Source: Nymphaea colorata (lineage: Eukaryota > Streptophyta > Magnoliopsida > Nymphaeales > Nymphaeaceae). Taken from it: a stretch of 64,000 nucleotides of DNA. The notes beneath the pieces are model-generated. The model worked only from the letters and a program-made list of their open reading frames with translations. It made no database searches and was not told where the DNA came from. This document shows positions 12,770 to 24,131 of the stretch, in pieces; positions within the stretch are counted from its first letter, which is position 1; each line of letters opens with the position of its first letter. The position numbers were made by a program, and so were the translations under genes. The stretch covers positions 26,237,439 through 26,301,438 of the forward strand of contig NC_045143.1 in NCBI RefSeq assembly GCF_008831285.2, read 5' to 3'.

Positions 12770-12819
12770 AGTCAAAGTGGCAGAGGGTATTGGTTGCATC
12801 CTGCATTCTCTACACAGAG
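12770..12819 (+). pseudogene. Exon-like segment ([16 protein letters not shown])
   Basis: Flanked by CAATTTCAG on the left and GAG|GTTAGT on the right, a good acceptor and donor. The 50-nt segment reads [16 protein letters not shown]. The right-arm copy (about 38586-38635, minus) has Trp to Gly and Thr to Ser. Family not recognised; it may belong with the exons at 12180 and 14848, which are on the same strand, but phase continuity was not established. Confidence 0.33.
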
Positions 12820-13221
12820 GTTAGTTTAGTTGTCTACTTGTTCTGGTTTCCACCCCCAAGTATAAATACTGTTCCCTCTTTGAAATTTGTAATTAAGGTC
12901 CAATATACATACATCTAATAAGCATGGGAAATTCATTTACTAGCTTTAGAGAAGGTAAAAAAGGATCCTTCTTTCTTCCTTTCATGGAGGAAAAGTTAGT
13001 CTTGTTTCTACTTATGTAAGCACACATGGTGTCTGAACGTTTAAACTCTTCTAATGGCTCGTACAGCCTCAATCCTTATTTCCTGTTCCGCATGTTCTTC
13101 ATAAGAAAAAAAAATGTGCATTAGCCAAAGTATCCCGATCATCATGCTCGTGAACTTTCTAAATGCTGTTCTAATCCATGTAAAACGATATTCAATTTTT
13201 TACTTTTGACAAATGATTTAC

Positions 13222-13503
13222 TTATTGTGTCCCGTTTTTGAAAGCTTTATTTGCCAATGCTTGGTTTATCAATTCTTTAAGTTTCTTGCTTATGCTGTTG
13301 AAAACAAAAATAAAATGTCGAGATACTTTTGATATTTTTCTCCTTTGCATCTGAAGCTTCAGTTCCATAATTTCCATGTTGCTTTCAAGAGATTTGTGAT
13401 GAAGGCAGAGGTAGAAAGACTTAAGCGAGATCTCTATACAGAATAGGGAATCCAATCTCTGCTTTCTCGGATCAGGATGTGGTGCAGCAGCATCATTCTC
13501 CAT
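13222..13503 (-). CDS. 93-codon open frame conserved in both arms, function unknown
   Basis: Begins MENDAAAPHPDPRKQRLDSL and is rich in Lys, Ser and Leu (MEIMELKLQMQRRKISK), so a short helix is possible. The left and right copies differ only by Val/Ile and Asn/Tyr and neither has a stop, although non-coding parts of the arms also differ little, so conservation is weak evidence. It starts right after the probable LTR of the copia remnant at 13640-14090 on the same strand and could be LTR or leader sequence open by chance. No known domain. Confidence 0.25.
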   Translation of the reverse strand: MENDAAAPHPDPRKQRLDSLFCIEISLKSFYLCLHHKSLESNMEIMELKLQMQRRKISKVSRHFIFVFNSISKKLKELINQALANKAFKNGTQ

Positions 13504-14090
13504 GGTGGGACAAATCCCTCTTACTTATAAGATATATTAGGGCACTAAGCCTAGAATTCCCTTAAGAGGGCTGGATAATGAATCCATATTATCAAAGCAA
13601 ATAATATGATAAATATGTGGTGATAGTCTCCCTCAATTGAGCCTTGCCTTTGAACCATGCTGGACTTGTCCTCAAGGAACCAAAGCTTCCTTCGTTAGTC
13701 CTTTCCCAAATATGTTATCAATGTGATTCTTTGTGCCAACATATCTTGCTTCTTCTTCTTGGTCTTCAATAGTTTGTCTGATAAAATGCTAATCTGTTTT
13801 AATGTGTTTTATTCTACCATGTTATAAAATCTTAATGGCACTTCGGTTAACTGGCTTCAGCAAAATTTCTCCAAGTGCAACCACAAGATGTTCAAATACA
13901 AGTTTTTTAGATGTAGCGAACACTGTAGCTCTAAATTATGCTTTTGCACCTGATCTAGCTATAACACTCTTTTTTGATGCTCCACTAGACAAGGTTTTCT
14001 CTAATAAAGAAAAAATATCTAGATATTAATTTCCTTTCATCTAGATCTCCAGCCGAACCCACATCTGAATATGTCAACAATATCAACATG
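13504..14090 (-). pseudogene. Copia RNase H remnant and probable 3' LTR start, left arm
   Basis: On the minus strand 14090-13690 gives pieces of a copia RNase H: a SDVGSAGDLDERK-like start, then in another frame an IEDQEEEARYVGTK-like block and an IFGKGLT-like end. RNase H removes RNA from the cDNA hybrid. Many stops and frame changes make it dead. A TTGAGGGAG polypurine tract at about 13630 and an LTR-like CCCTAATATATCTTATAAG follow. The right-arm copy is at 37311-37895. Confidence 0.72.
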
Positions 14091-14847
14091 TCTAGTTCGA
14101 GTGTGTTCTCTCCTAAATGAGGCCATTGCCTACAGTGCCCTTTAAGTGTCTTAACATTTTTCTAGCCTTGGTTCATGTACAAACTGAGATGCTTGATTAA
14201 TTGCATACACCAAGGTTATCAAGATTCATTAAATTGAATTGAAACCAGAATTGATTGACTAAAAAAATGTACTTTATTTGAAAAATTTTAACATTCAGGA
14301 TAAAATGAAAGAAAATGTAAAAGCTTACACTTTAGAAAAATAAAATAATGATAAAGAAAGTAAAACACAATAAAAATGATCATTGAAGTATGGTCAATCC
14401 TTTAGTGATCAGATGGGCTAAGCTACTCAATAAGCAAGTTTATGTTCAATTGGTGAAGCGATCATGTGAAGTACTTTGGTGTTCTCAAACTAGAAAGTGA
14501 ACGAAGATGACAAACTTTCTTCTGTGATCAGAATGTGGACTTAGTTCTCCTTTCTTCCTTCATGCAAGATCTTCAGTATGTGGATTAAGGGAAGACGCCC
14601 TTGATCTTGTTTTGTGCTGCTGTTGGTGGAGACTCAGGCCTGCACAGATGGTGTAGGCATATGTGAGAAAGCTAATAGGAAGACTGCTAGCATCCAGATC
14701 TAATAGTATGGTTCCTTTTGATAAACTTGCTGATGTTGTTTCTGTTGGACCTGATCTTGCTTATTTCTTGCGCTTTTTATTACAAACTACTTAATCATGC
14801 ATAAGCTATCAAATGGTAGCATAACTTATGTCAGTTAGATCATGCAG

Positions 14848-15152
14848 GGCCAAAAGGACAACTTCTGTTAATAAATGGGAGGACAGAAGATGAAGTTGCA
14901 AGGAGCTTGGAAAGGGTGTTGCCTGCAATGCGAATAAGCACCTCAGAGCCTAAGGTGCAAACTTTGTCACACAGCTTTTTTTTAACTTTAGTTGAGCTGC
15001 ATGTAGGCCATATCAGCCAATTGTGCCTCATAAAATAAGCTATCGGTTTTATGTATGCATTTCTTTTGCTGCAGGTTTTGAGGAGTGCTTTCAAAAAGGT
15101 GCACATCTATGTTCATCAGAAGTACGGTTATTCGTATGAATGGAATGAGTAG
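14848..15152 (+). pseudogene. Two exon-like segments ending an unrecognised gene, left copy
   Basis: Exon a (14848-14954) follows ATGCAG and reads PKGQLLLINGRTEDEVARSL then ERVLPAMRISTSEPK, ending AAG|GTGCAA. Exon b (15075-15152) follows TTGCTGCAG, reads VLRSAFKKVHIYVHQKYGYS and ends YEWNE-stop. The split falls between codons on both sides, so they join in frame. All splice dinucleotides are intact here. In the right arm the same acceptor is GCATG, so it is lost. Composition strongly suggests real protein, but I do not recognise the family. Whether a full gene survives upstream is unclear because a copia remnant lies at 13504-14090. Confidence 0.45.
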
Positions 15153-16109
15153 TATATACCTTGTTGCATGGATACTTATATTACATTGGTATGGATACGA
15201 GTGCCCGGTATGGGTGTGATTGTTCAATTGAGTGTTTATTTATGTTTTTTGACGTGCTAATATCATTTGTTTTTACTGGAGAACATTGAACTTTTATTTG
15301 TAGGATCATTTTTGAAGTAGACTAGGAATTGTAGCCGTTGTCCTGTGTTTCTAGTAGAATTTTCACCAAATTAAAAATCGTTTTTAAATATAAAAACGAC
15401 CTTCAAAAATTTTTGTTTTTTTTTTCTTGTATCTAAAACTTCTTTGGCATATGTAAAATGGCCACCGGTTTTCAGTTGGACCAATTAGGTTGGATTTGCA
15501 ACATTATTTAGTAGTCTTCAGTTTTTTTTAGAATTTTAGATCTTTAGTTATTAAACTCACACAACATTGGTGGAAAGGTTTGCTTTGTTGTTCTCTTTTT
15601 TTTTTTTGAGTGAAATTTTATATCTTATAGTTGGTAAAGGTTCAACTTAGTAAATATAGGTTCACTTCTTCGTTTTTAGGATGTGTTTATGTTCTTATAA
15701 ACTGTTTTATTTTTTTTGCTTGAATTCTTGATTTATTTAGCATAAGGTGCAAGGAAGGAGTGATTAGATAGGTGGGGATAGAATGGAATAGGTGATTTGT
15801 ATTTGATTTTTGAATTTGATAGTTCGATTTTTGAATTGGATAGTTTGATCTTCCCTACTTCTATAGGAGAGCATATGGAGTTCTTCTTCTACCCAACAAA
15901 TCAGTCTGGTTTCATAAAAACTCCTCTTTTGGTAGAAGAGAGTTCCTACTTCCAAGTGATATGCCATTTGATGTCAAGTACTTTTTTGGAAGAGAAAATT
16001 TTTTATTATGCATAAAAACATTTTAAAAGTGTCTTGTCATGCAATGATATGCCTTCGTTTTGTTCTTATTTCCTGCCCAAGCAAAATGAAACGTTCAAGT
16101 TTTTTTTGT

Positions 16110-16468
16110 TGTCAATCATTAGAAAAGAAAATCTGGAATTGAAGAACAAGTTGTGCATGATCAAACCTCTTGCACAACTTGAGGGGGGCTGTTAAGATTG
16201 TACAAATTGGATCGGGTCTACAGACCCGATCCATCTTGCCCATATACCTAAACATAATGGGTGGTGGGATACTTGTAAATACTTGTTGTTTTCTGTATTT
16301 ACTTGTAGCATACATTAGGTAATATTAATGACAAGGAGGAAGGACCACGGTTGCTGCTCTCTTTTCTTCTCTCTCTCTATTGCACGTGCAGTCACCTCCT
16401 CTTCTTCTCTTCTCGCATCTACAAAGGATTCAATCCAGTGGTTTGGCGTAATATCTCAAAATCTTACA
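16110..16468 (+). mobile_element. Copia 3' end: polypurine tract and 279-bp LTR, left arm
   Basis: CTTGAGGGGGG (about 16179-16188) is followed by an LTR from TGTTAAGATTG (16190) to AAAATCTTACA (16468), with matching inverted ends. About 80 bp of upstream internal sequence (AACAAGTTGTGCATGATC) resembles the end of a copia pol. It contains a perfect inverted repeat GGATCGGGTCT-AC-AGACCCGATCC (16209-16232) about 20 bp into the LTR. The 5' part of the element is absent. The right-arm copy is at 34915-35273. Confidence 0.78.
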
Positions 16469-16609
16469 CCAATCTTACACCATCAGATCATATAAGTATG
16501 TCCTTTCACTATTAATTTCTGTCATGTTGTACTTTCTGCAATTTTCAGCTGCTTTTCCTGAAGTTTCAGCTTGCATTTCCTGTGATAACCATAAACATGG
16601 AAGATAGTA

Positions 16610-19225
16610 TTCCAAACTGCTATAAATTTTACTGATTGATTCTGAATTAGTTGTTGACTTATTTGAAGATCTGCATCAGTACCAATTGCTGTGGCAATTA
16701 GAAATGTTGTATATGTTACGGTTTTTTACAACAAGTAGATTGAATCTTGCTGCTGCTGATTAGGTTGAGAGGATTGAGCTGTCATGTTTTTCATTTCTAG
16801 TGTGTTATATCTCTTCAATAATCTGAGTTAATTTATTTTATATGAAATGGAAGGCAAAGAATACCTTTCTCTCCTACCATTCCTCAAAGTTACACCCACA
16901 TTATTATGTGTCATGGGCTATGGAATCCATCCTTTCATCTTGTCAACCTTCAACTTTCGCGTCAGCTTTGAAAGTGGTGTTTTAATTGGGTAGCGGAGTT
17001 GGAATTAACCTTTTCTCCTAGTCATTTTTTTCCCTCTTTCTCAAGGAACCCTTACAATAGGAGAAGTCTAAGGAATTCATCTTGTTATGAACCCTTCCAT
17101 CAGAAAGCCCTATGTTTACAGGGTGAGTTCAAGGGGAGTGCTTTCTTGCTATGTTTAGTTTGCAAAAACCATCCTAGCCATTTCTCTTCTTCCAACCAAA
17201 GGTCACTTGGTTTTATAAACGTACTCTTCTCAAAGGAAAAGGGAAAACAATCTAGGTAATATATCACTTGACGTCAAGAAGTTTTAATAAACCAACTATT
17301 TTTGAAAAGGAATTTTGCTGCATGACGATGTACCTTCGATTTGTCTTAGGTATTCCTTTGAGGGTCAAGGAGGAAGTTTCAAGCCCTTGCTATCAGTCAA
17401 TTGAAGGAGAAGACTAGAAAGATTCTTTGTGTCAGCTATGAAGATGGGTTCAGTGATGTCGAGGAGCTCAAGGATTAGGAAATGTTATTCTCCTTTGCAA
17501 TCAAACATCTGCAAGAATCAAACATGAAAGTGCAAAGAGGTGGAAGCCTGAGTGTTCTTTGAAACCTTGGCAAGTAGCAAAATGAGTGTTGAGAGATGGG
17601 CTCAAGGCAAGTGTAGTTGTTCCACTGGGTTAGTAATCGAGAGTACTGGGTATGCATAAAGGTGATTTATGTGTATTCCACGAAGATAACAACCTATGAA
17701 CATTTTGTCTCGTTGAAACTCATAAGTTGAAGTGGGTATGACACGTGACAAAGCTACACAAAACCATCAAAGAGATGGCATTCTGTAGTAGCCTTTGGGG
17801 TGGTGAGGAATTCACCTCAAAGGTAAAGGCCGGCCTAAAAAAAAAATGAAATGACAAAAAAGACGAGCAAAAAAAAAGCAAGAAAAAGCAAAAGAAAATC
17901 AATGACAAAAGAAAGCAAGAAAGAAAAAGTGTCTGCCAAGGGATGAAGGACATGAAAGCTGAAGTCTCTAGCATTGATTGCAGATCCTTTGTGTATGAAT
18001 GATTTGAGGTTAATATCTACTCATTTTCTTTGGTTTCATATGAAGAAGATAACAATTTCTTTATGCTCACACCTTGAAAATGGAAAGAAATTCCTTTGTG
18101 AGATTTGATAGCATCGGTGCGATTCCCAATCCTAATACTTCATCGAATACTTCGGGTAAAAGAAGGTTGTGTCTTTTTCACACAACATGCACTAAAAGCC
18201 TATGGGCAAAAATTTGAAAATAACAAGCCATTTCAAAGTTCAATTCTTTGCAAAGAAAACTTGACGTCTTTTGCTATATTCCTGATTGGTGAGTATACGA
18301 GGGAATACTAATTCTCTTTAGATCATTTTAGTTGAGGTTTGGTCTTATTGTTGAGTGTCAACCTGGTTTAGAGTCTTTAGACTTTGAGACCCATGTTCAT
18401 TATTTTGTTTATGGCCATGCTTATTTTGAGTCAGTTTTATGTAGTGCGTAAGTTGACTAGAGTACTTTTTGTGTATAGTCTAGCATGGTAGGGACATGGG
18501 TTAAAGTAGTGTTGTGGTTCCATGCTTGTTTGAATCTTAATTATAGTAGTTCTGGTTTGATTGTTAACTGTCGTGTTCTTTTCATTGAAAATTTGATTCT
18601 GTTTAAAACCATGTATCTAAGCTGCACATGTCCTAGCTGGTTTTGATAGTTTGGTTTTTAGTTTAAGATGGTTCAGATTTTTTAGTGATCTGTATACTTT
18701 GCCAAGTTGAATTATCTAATAGATTCTTTTGATCAGTTTGGTTCCAAATTTTACAGAAGGTTAGTTTCTATACATTTGTTTTTCATGTTATTTCTGCCTT
18801 GTGTACCTGAGTGTTGCATGTTCATCTTCGTTTAAGCGTAATAGTCATCTTGAATGTTAGTATAGATTATTGATTTTTCCATGTTTTTTACTGGTTTTTA
18901 AGACATTTATTTCCTACAAATTGTCTTCAAGAACTACTATTTTGTTTCCAGTGGAAATGAGGTTGTGGTTTCCATAGACATGTCTGACTAGGATGCAGTT
19001 AGGGGAAGTTAAATTGATGGGTGCATCAAGAGCAAAATTGTTTAAATTTGTTTTTGTCAACACCATGTGCTTGGAAGACTAGGAATGTTGGGATGACCTC
19101 TTTCTTTTAATTGTAGTAGATGACCTCTTTCTTTTAATTGCATACTGTGGGCTGGTTTGAAATTTAGCGATTTGTCCATGGTGTTTAATGTTCCATAAAT
19201 CATGCTCTGGTCACGGGTTTCGCAG
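16610..19225. other. No complete gene; scattered weak coding-like fragments
   Basis: About 16990-17340 is a diverged echo of 15840-16060 (shared ...ATGTCAAG/ACGTCAAG..., GCA(T)GACGATGTACCTTCG / GCAATGATATGCCTTCG). At 17381-17479 one frame reads SQLKEKTRKILCVSYEDGFS and then DVEELKD-stop, protein-like but not recognised. 17830-17930 is A-rich. No domain could be assigned. Confidence 0.4.
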
Positions 19226-21111
19226 GCCCTCACCTCAGCTATTGTTATTGCTTTTGCTTGGTGCATCATTTTGTTCTGGACTTACCAAAATCAAAGTTGT
19301 CTTCCACCTTATTCCAAAAAGGTAATTTTCTTTTTCTGTCTTTTTTTCACCGATTGAATGAAGTTGTCTGGAAGGTCCAGAAAAGGTCTAGATCTAAAGA
19401 TAGTTTTTTTTTTTGTTTACCTTTGAGGTGCAAGCCCATCTTCAAGATTTATGGCCTCTATGGTTTTCAAAATAAAGTTTTTTATTTAACATAAAAAAGT
19501 TTTCTCTTGCATCTATGGAATTAGGGCATTAATAACCTATGTCTCATTATGTATTGAATTTAGGCTTACTTGGCTAATTATTTACGTCATGCAACATCTT
19601 TGACTCTATACACAATTGTCTTTTGTAATCTCTTCTCTTCTATTCATTGAGTTACTTTGCAGCTAACTGAATGCCAAGTGCTAACCTTTGATAATTTTCT
19701 TCACTTATATTTTGCTCTGTATGTATGAATATTGAAATGTACAATTAACCGTTTGGATAAGAAGGTTATTTGCTTCCTCTTGTAAAGATGAATGAGATGG
19801 TTGCCCTTGATGTTTAGGATTACAATTTTTTTTTTATTTTGTGAAAATACTTTTCTGTTAAACATGTGAAGGAGAAATTTTGAAGTTCAATTCTAGCCAT
19901 CAAATAGGCACGTGGGGGGGGGGGTGTTAGTGGGGGTGGAGGAAAAAATGGCATAGGTAAAACTTCCATACCATCAAACAAGGAAGTAAGATGCCTAGAA
20001 TAAAAGTTCCATCCCATTGCACACAAGCCCTTTTTTTGAATCTGGAAGTTTAATTCTACCCCATCAAAACCTGCGATTAAATACCTGGTGTACGCATCTT
20101 CAAAAATTGTGTTCCCATGAGAATTTATCCATGAACAGACTGAATCACTACAAATGACCTTTCCAACTCAATAACTGCACTACCATGTCGAGTAGTTGTC
20201 ATATCAAAAGAACACATGAACCATATGAAAGTAAACAGACAGTATTATAAGGGAAAAAAGGGTAGTAAGATGAATATAGAACTCCCACCTTACAATACTT
20301 TGGGTGATTGTGACCTCACAGAGGCTCTGTACCATGAAAACAAGGGCCAACCGCAAGAACTGACAACTTAGTTTTTGTACCATGATAGGTATAAACAAGT
20401 GAATAGGAAAGGCATTTTGAAGGCACAACAGACTGGCCAGGTGCATTAGTGACCTTTCTTTTAAAGGGGGGAGGCGTAGAAAGTTGATGCCCCTTGGCAT
20501 TCAAAATGAAAACTAGTCATCTACTAACCCCACCTCAAGCCATTGCGCGAATCCCCTTGATAACAACATGCCCCATATATTCAGTGGCCAAAAGTATGTG
20601 CTGGAGGGGCCAAGGCGGTGAGCATCCACAACAAGTTCGCAGAAAAAACCAGTCTATCAGTAAAAGCTAGAGGATGCCATTAATTGTTACTTATTTCTTA
20701 GAATGGAGATGAAACAAAACCTATCACTTCAGCTGTGTAAGTTCAGATGCTGCTCTGGTAAAGCAATGTTGGAATATTTTGATAGGTAAATATTTCTAGA
20801 ATGACAAGGTTTTGTTGCTTTAGATGTCATTAACATATCCCTTTTTGTTTACTGTCAGATGTATCTCACACTTTGTTGTGCTATTGGTTGAATATGCCCA
20901 TTCTAACAACCAATCCAATTTCTGTATGTTTTGTGAAATTTAGGGTGAGCACGGCCCAGACAGCCAAGTTGTCCTTGTTGTTGTTGATGATGTTGATATG
21001 GATGCTATTGACATGGTAATACTTCGTGGGGAGTTTGCTTCAAAAGCAATAAGCCACAGTTTTACTGTGCACACCCAAGACATGGAGGAGGTCATCTCTG
21101 CACATTGCTAG
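19226..21111 (+). pseudogene. Two 3'-terminal exons of an unrecognised membrane-protein-like gene
   Basis: Exon 19226-19321 follows TTTCGCAG and reads ALTSAIVIAFAWCIILFWTY then QNQSCLPPYSKK, ending AAG|GTAATT; the first 20 residues look like a transmembrane helix. A 1.6-kb AT-rich intron follows, with a poly-G run at 19915-19924. Exon 20944-21111 follows AAATTTAG and reads [40 protein letters not shown] and [15 protein letters not shown]-stop. Both boundaries are phase 0, so the pieces join cleanly into 87 residues: one helix and an acidic tail. No upstream exon was identified. I do not recognise the family; joining the two is inference. This could be the 3' end of a real gene or a captured fragment. 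Confidence 0.42.
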
Positions 21112-21320
21112 AACTGGGTAGGCTTGGCAATCTGTAAACTAAATGTGTGGAAACTCATCGTCTCTGCCTCCTGGGCTGGTCTTGGGAATTGTTTGTGATT
21201 GGCTTTTGAAGTTTTAATGGTTTTGATAGGTTTTTCATCTTGAACACCGACTTTGACTTGAAATCTGGGTATTGAACTCATGCTGAGCTTACTCTTTTGC
21301 TGAATCACCTGAACAAATGT

Positions 21321-21540
21321 CCAATTACATTGAATGGTTTCTGCTGCACTTTTAGTGCTCCTACCAAGTGGACACCTGCAAAATAAATCTCAGGGTCCTA
21401 TAACAAACTGAATCCTCTTGAAGCCTGCCATTTTCCAATTTACGTGTGACTTTTCCACAATGATTAGTAGTCTAGAAGAGTTGCACAATTTGACAAATTG
21501 ACTTTCTCTTGGTCTATTTACCAGGGGAGATGATTGGGGC
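21321..21540 (+). repeat. Direct repeat, copy 1 (intron plus acceptor of the ABC transporter exon)
   Basis: About 220 bp from CCAATTACATTGAATG to CCAGGGGAGAT(G/A)ATTGG recurs in the same orientation at 33984-34191, on the other side of the nested retrotransposons. The copies differ by several small indels, e.g. around AAATAAATCTCAGGG, which only this copy has. Confidence 0.85.
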
Positions 21541-21802
21541 CACAAAGATTGTATTCATGGATGAGATATCAACTGGATTGGATAGCTCACCTATATATCA
21601 GATAGTCACATGTCTTCTGTGTACAAATGCCCCGGTGTTGATATCTCTTGTCCAACCAGCACCAGAAACGTTTGACCTCTTTGATGAGATGGCGGACGGC
21701 AAGATTGTTTATCATGGTCCTCATGTCCATGCTCTTCAGTTCTGTGAGGATTGTGGTCTCAAGTGCCCAAAAAGGAAAGGTGCTGCTGATTTCCTTCAAG
21801 AG
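21525..21802 (+). pseudogene. Single exon of a PDR-type ABCG (full-size) transporter
   Basis: After a TTTACCAG acceptor the 278-nt exon reads [20 protein letters not shown]: the end of the first nucleotide-binding domain with Walker B (IVFMDE) and D-loop (STGLD). It continues with [20 protein letters not shown], then [14 protein letters not shown] and a donor GAG|GTATAT. PDR/ABCG proteins export lipids, terpenoids and drugs across the plasma membrane. Compared with the family as I know it, two short in-frame stretches appear to be missing, one before APVLISLV and one in FDEMADG. None of the many other PDR exons was found on either side, so this is most likely a gene fragment, or one exon of a gene blown apart by insertions. 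Confidence 0.83.
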
Positions 21803-21867
21803 GTATATACTGGGTTCATCTCCCTCAACTTGCAACAGAAACCTGTCCCTCTCTCCTTCCTCCTTTA

Positions 21868-22966
21868 GGGGCCGTTTGATGGCATGGAATTATGGAATTG
21901 GAAATATATTTCTTGAAATATATTTCCTGGAAAAAGGGAATCCTCTCCTTCGCTTGGGGCTCAATACTAAAAATTATACATAAAGTAAGAAGAGTATGGC
22001 GACAGGAAGAAGAACCAAGCAAACCTTCCCTCTCCAACTCAAAATCAAAATACGTCATACATAAAAAAGAGGGAAATGCAGGAATCGAGAAACGGGAAAG
22101 GGGAAGTAGATGATTCCAGAGCACATGCACAAAATGAAGAAATTGGGATTTCCAGAGCACAGGCACAAATTGAAGAAATTGGGATTTACCTGATAGCAGA
22201 AAGTGACGATGACGACTTGACCAGCGAAGTGGACCGCCTCTCCTTCCCTCACCGACCTGCACAAAAAGCCTTCACTCTTCCAGCGTCACTCCTCCGCCTT
22301 CACCGATCTGCACAAAATATTGGCTGCTTTTCATGGCAGACGAACAGCGACGAGATGACTTGACCAGCGGTAGCCATTTCCCTTCAACAACCCAACGAAA
22401 GGGAGAACCAGAGAAAGGTAGGAGAGCAAGAGTACAAGTGTACAACAACAACAACAACAAAAGAGTGAACAGAGACAGAGATAGGAAAGAAAGAAGAGCT
22501 CTAAATTCCTACCCCCATAGTCGAATTCCTTCGATGGGTATACCATCTCTTCGCATGGCTATTTATACAGCATAGCTTGAGTGGATCGATGCCCATCGAC
22601 AGAGAGAAAAGAGAGAGAGACGCGGATAGGAAGGGGAGAGAGACATGGTGAAAGGATTACTTACAAAGCAGGAGAGTGAGAGGGACGATGTCCGAGGCAG
22701 CAGCAGCGAGAGAAGGCAGCAGCTCTCTCTGGTGGGTGGGGTGAAGCTGAGGATGAGGAGACGCCATCGCGTGCCCTAACGGGCAAAAAAATATTTCAGG
22801 AAACATTTCTCCACCTCACGGTGGAAAGATGTTTCCGGAAATTTTTTTCCGGAAACGCCTTCAACGGGCAAAAAAATGTTTCTGCATTTGATAAATCAGA
22901 AATTCTTCAAAAATTTGAATTTTTTTTCGTGAGCTACAGGATTTTTCCTGCCCATCAAACGGGCCC
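21868..22966. mobile_element. Non-autonomous TIR DNA transposon, 1.1 kb, PIF/Harbinger-like
   Basis: The left end GGGGCCGTTTGATGG and the reverse complement of the right end GGGCCCGTTTGATGGGC are imperfect terminal inverted repeats. The element is flanked by TTA on both sides (21865-21867, 22967-22969), the target duplication typical of PIF/Harbinger elements. No transposase motif is seen inside. Near the right end a GGAAACATTT / AAATTTTTTTCCGG-rich stretch (about 22790-22870) is internally palindromic. It sits 65 bp into the intron after the PDR exon, so it entered the ABC-transporter-derived sequence. Superfamily is inferred from ends and TSD only. Confidence 0.68.
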
Positions 22967-23128
22967 TTAAAATATGCACAAAAGTAATGCTTGATTTCTT
23001 TGCTGAGGATTGATGTTTTTAAACTTTTGCGACTTGTCTGCAGTTACTAGCTCTTAATAGATTTATTAGTAGTTGTTCGACATATGTAACATAGAGAGCA
23101 ATTTATCAATGATATGGAGAGTCATTTG

Positions 23129-23369
23129 TGTAGAAATAATAGACGCACAAGAACCAAAGATCGAACACAGATGTAACATGGAAAAACCCTCAACTAGATA
23201 GAAAAAACCACAGGTAAGGAGCTCTGGTACCCACTAGCTACCCGACACTCTCTCTCTTAGAAACTTCATACACACATAAGATTAAGGTTTATAATAGTAT
23301 AAGTATGCCCAAACTAAAACCCAATGGATCGGGTCTAGACCCGGACCCATACATCAAGATCCATCAACA
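23129..23369 (-). repeat. 3' LTR of the minus-strand copia
   Basis: On the minus strand TGTTGATGG...TTTCTACA. It contains the palindrome CGGGTCTAGACCCG about 30-43 bp from its start. It is the partner of 32866-33106. Confidence 0.93.
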
Positions 23370-23380
23370 CTCCCCCTCAA
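23370..23380 (-). promoter_or_regulatory. Polypurine tract of the minus-strand copia
   Basis: On the minus strand TTGAGGGGGAG directly precedes the 3' LTR; it is the plus-strand DNA primer of reverse transcription. Confidence 0.88.
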
Positions 23381-24131
23381 GTTGGGCATACATATCAAAC
23401 ATGCCCAACTTGGATACATTTCTCTCAAATGGAGTTACATGTAAAGCTTTAGTTAGAATATCAGCAGTTTGGTCTTCAGACTTCATGTATGGCAATGTTA
23501 ACTCCCTGGTATCAATTCTTTGTCTGATGAAGTGACAGTCAATCTCGACATGATTTGTTCAATCATGAAGCACTGGATTGTTAGTCAAGTTAATTGCAGA
23601 TTTGTTGTCACAATACGTCCTCATAGGCCCTTCAATCTCTATCCCAATATCAGTCAGCAAGATTTTTAGCCACAACAACTCTAATACTCCAGTAGCAACT
23701 GCCCTATATTCAGCCTAAGCACTTGAATGGGAGCAGACATCTTGTCTCTTACTTCTCCAAACAACTAGATTTTCCCCCAAGAAAACGTAGTACCCTGAAG
23801 TAGATCTTCTGGTGTCATCACAGCCTGCTCAGTCTGCATCAGAATACCCTTCAATTTCTATAGACCTTTGTTTCACATATAGAAGTCCATTGCCAGGATT
23901 CTTCTTCAAGAAACACAGGATTCTATCTATAGCCTTCAAGTGTGCATCCGTAGGTGCATGCATAAACTGGCTCATCACATTTATAGCAAAGGTGATATCT
24001 GGTCTAGTCAGAGTGAGGTATATCAATTTACCAACTAGTCGTTGATATCTCCCTTTAGCTTCTTCACACAAAAGTTCTTTGTCCTTGCTACCGAGTTTGT
24101 GCCCAGCATCCAAAGGAGTAGAAGTTGGTCT
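23381..24131 (-). pseudogene. Copia RNase H domain, broken
   Basis: The minus strand reads RYQRLVGKLIYLTLTRPDIT, then HLKAIDRILCFLKKNPGNGL and IEGYSDAD, the standard join from RT connection to copia RNase H. Past 23829 the similarity continues with further stops (GYYVFLGENLVVW, then AEYRAVATG, CDNKSAINL) to the polypurine tract. Asp of YSDAD, the Glu of AEYRA and the Asp of CDNKS are still visible, but in-frame stops separate them. It follows RT after a stop near 24130. Confidence 0.85.

Larger units (their letters stand above)
11014..16609 (+). repeat. Left arm of a 5.6-kb inverted duplication
   Basis: Colinear, in reverse complement, with 34770-40399. Matching landmarks along the whole length are the copia LTR (11121/40292), the CA microsatellite (11989/39424), the 93-codon frame (13503/37896), the copia RNase H remnant (13690-14090/37311-37719), the exon pair (14848-15152/36251-36535) and the LTR at 16190/35193. 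Sampled identity runs from 264 of 265 bases in the copia LTR to about 95% in the 14848 exon. Outer similarity ends inside a copia leader (GGAAGAAGATTAAAG); inner similarity ends just after GGAAGATAGTATT. Both arms carry the same transposon remnants, so duplication came after those insertions. Confidence 0.92.

Noticed and set aside
17720-17974. 84-codon Phe/Ser-rich minus-strand frame
   Set aside because: Produced by an A-rich low-complexity stretch.
21825-22262. 145-codon frame and others within the TIR element
   Set aside because: No transposase motif; open frames overlap on both strands and end at random.
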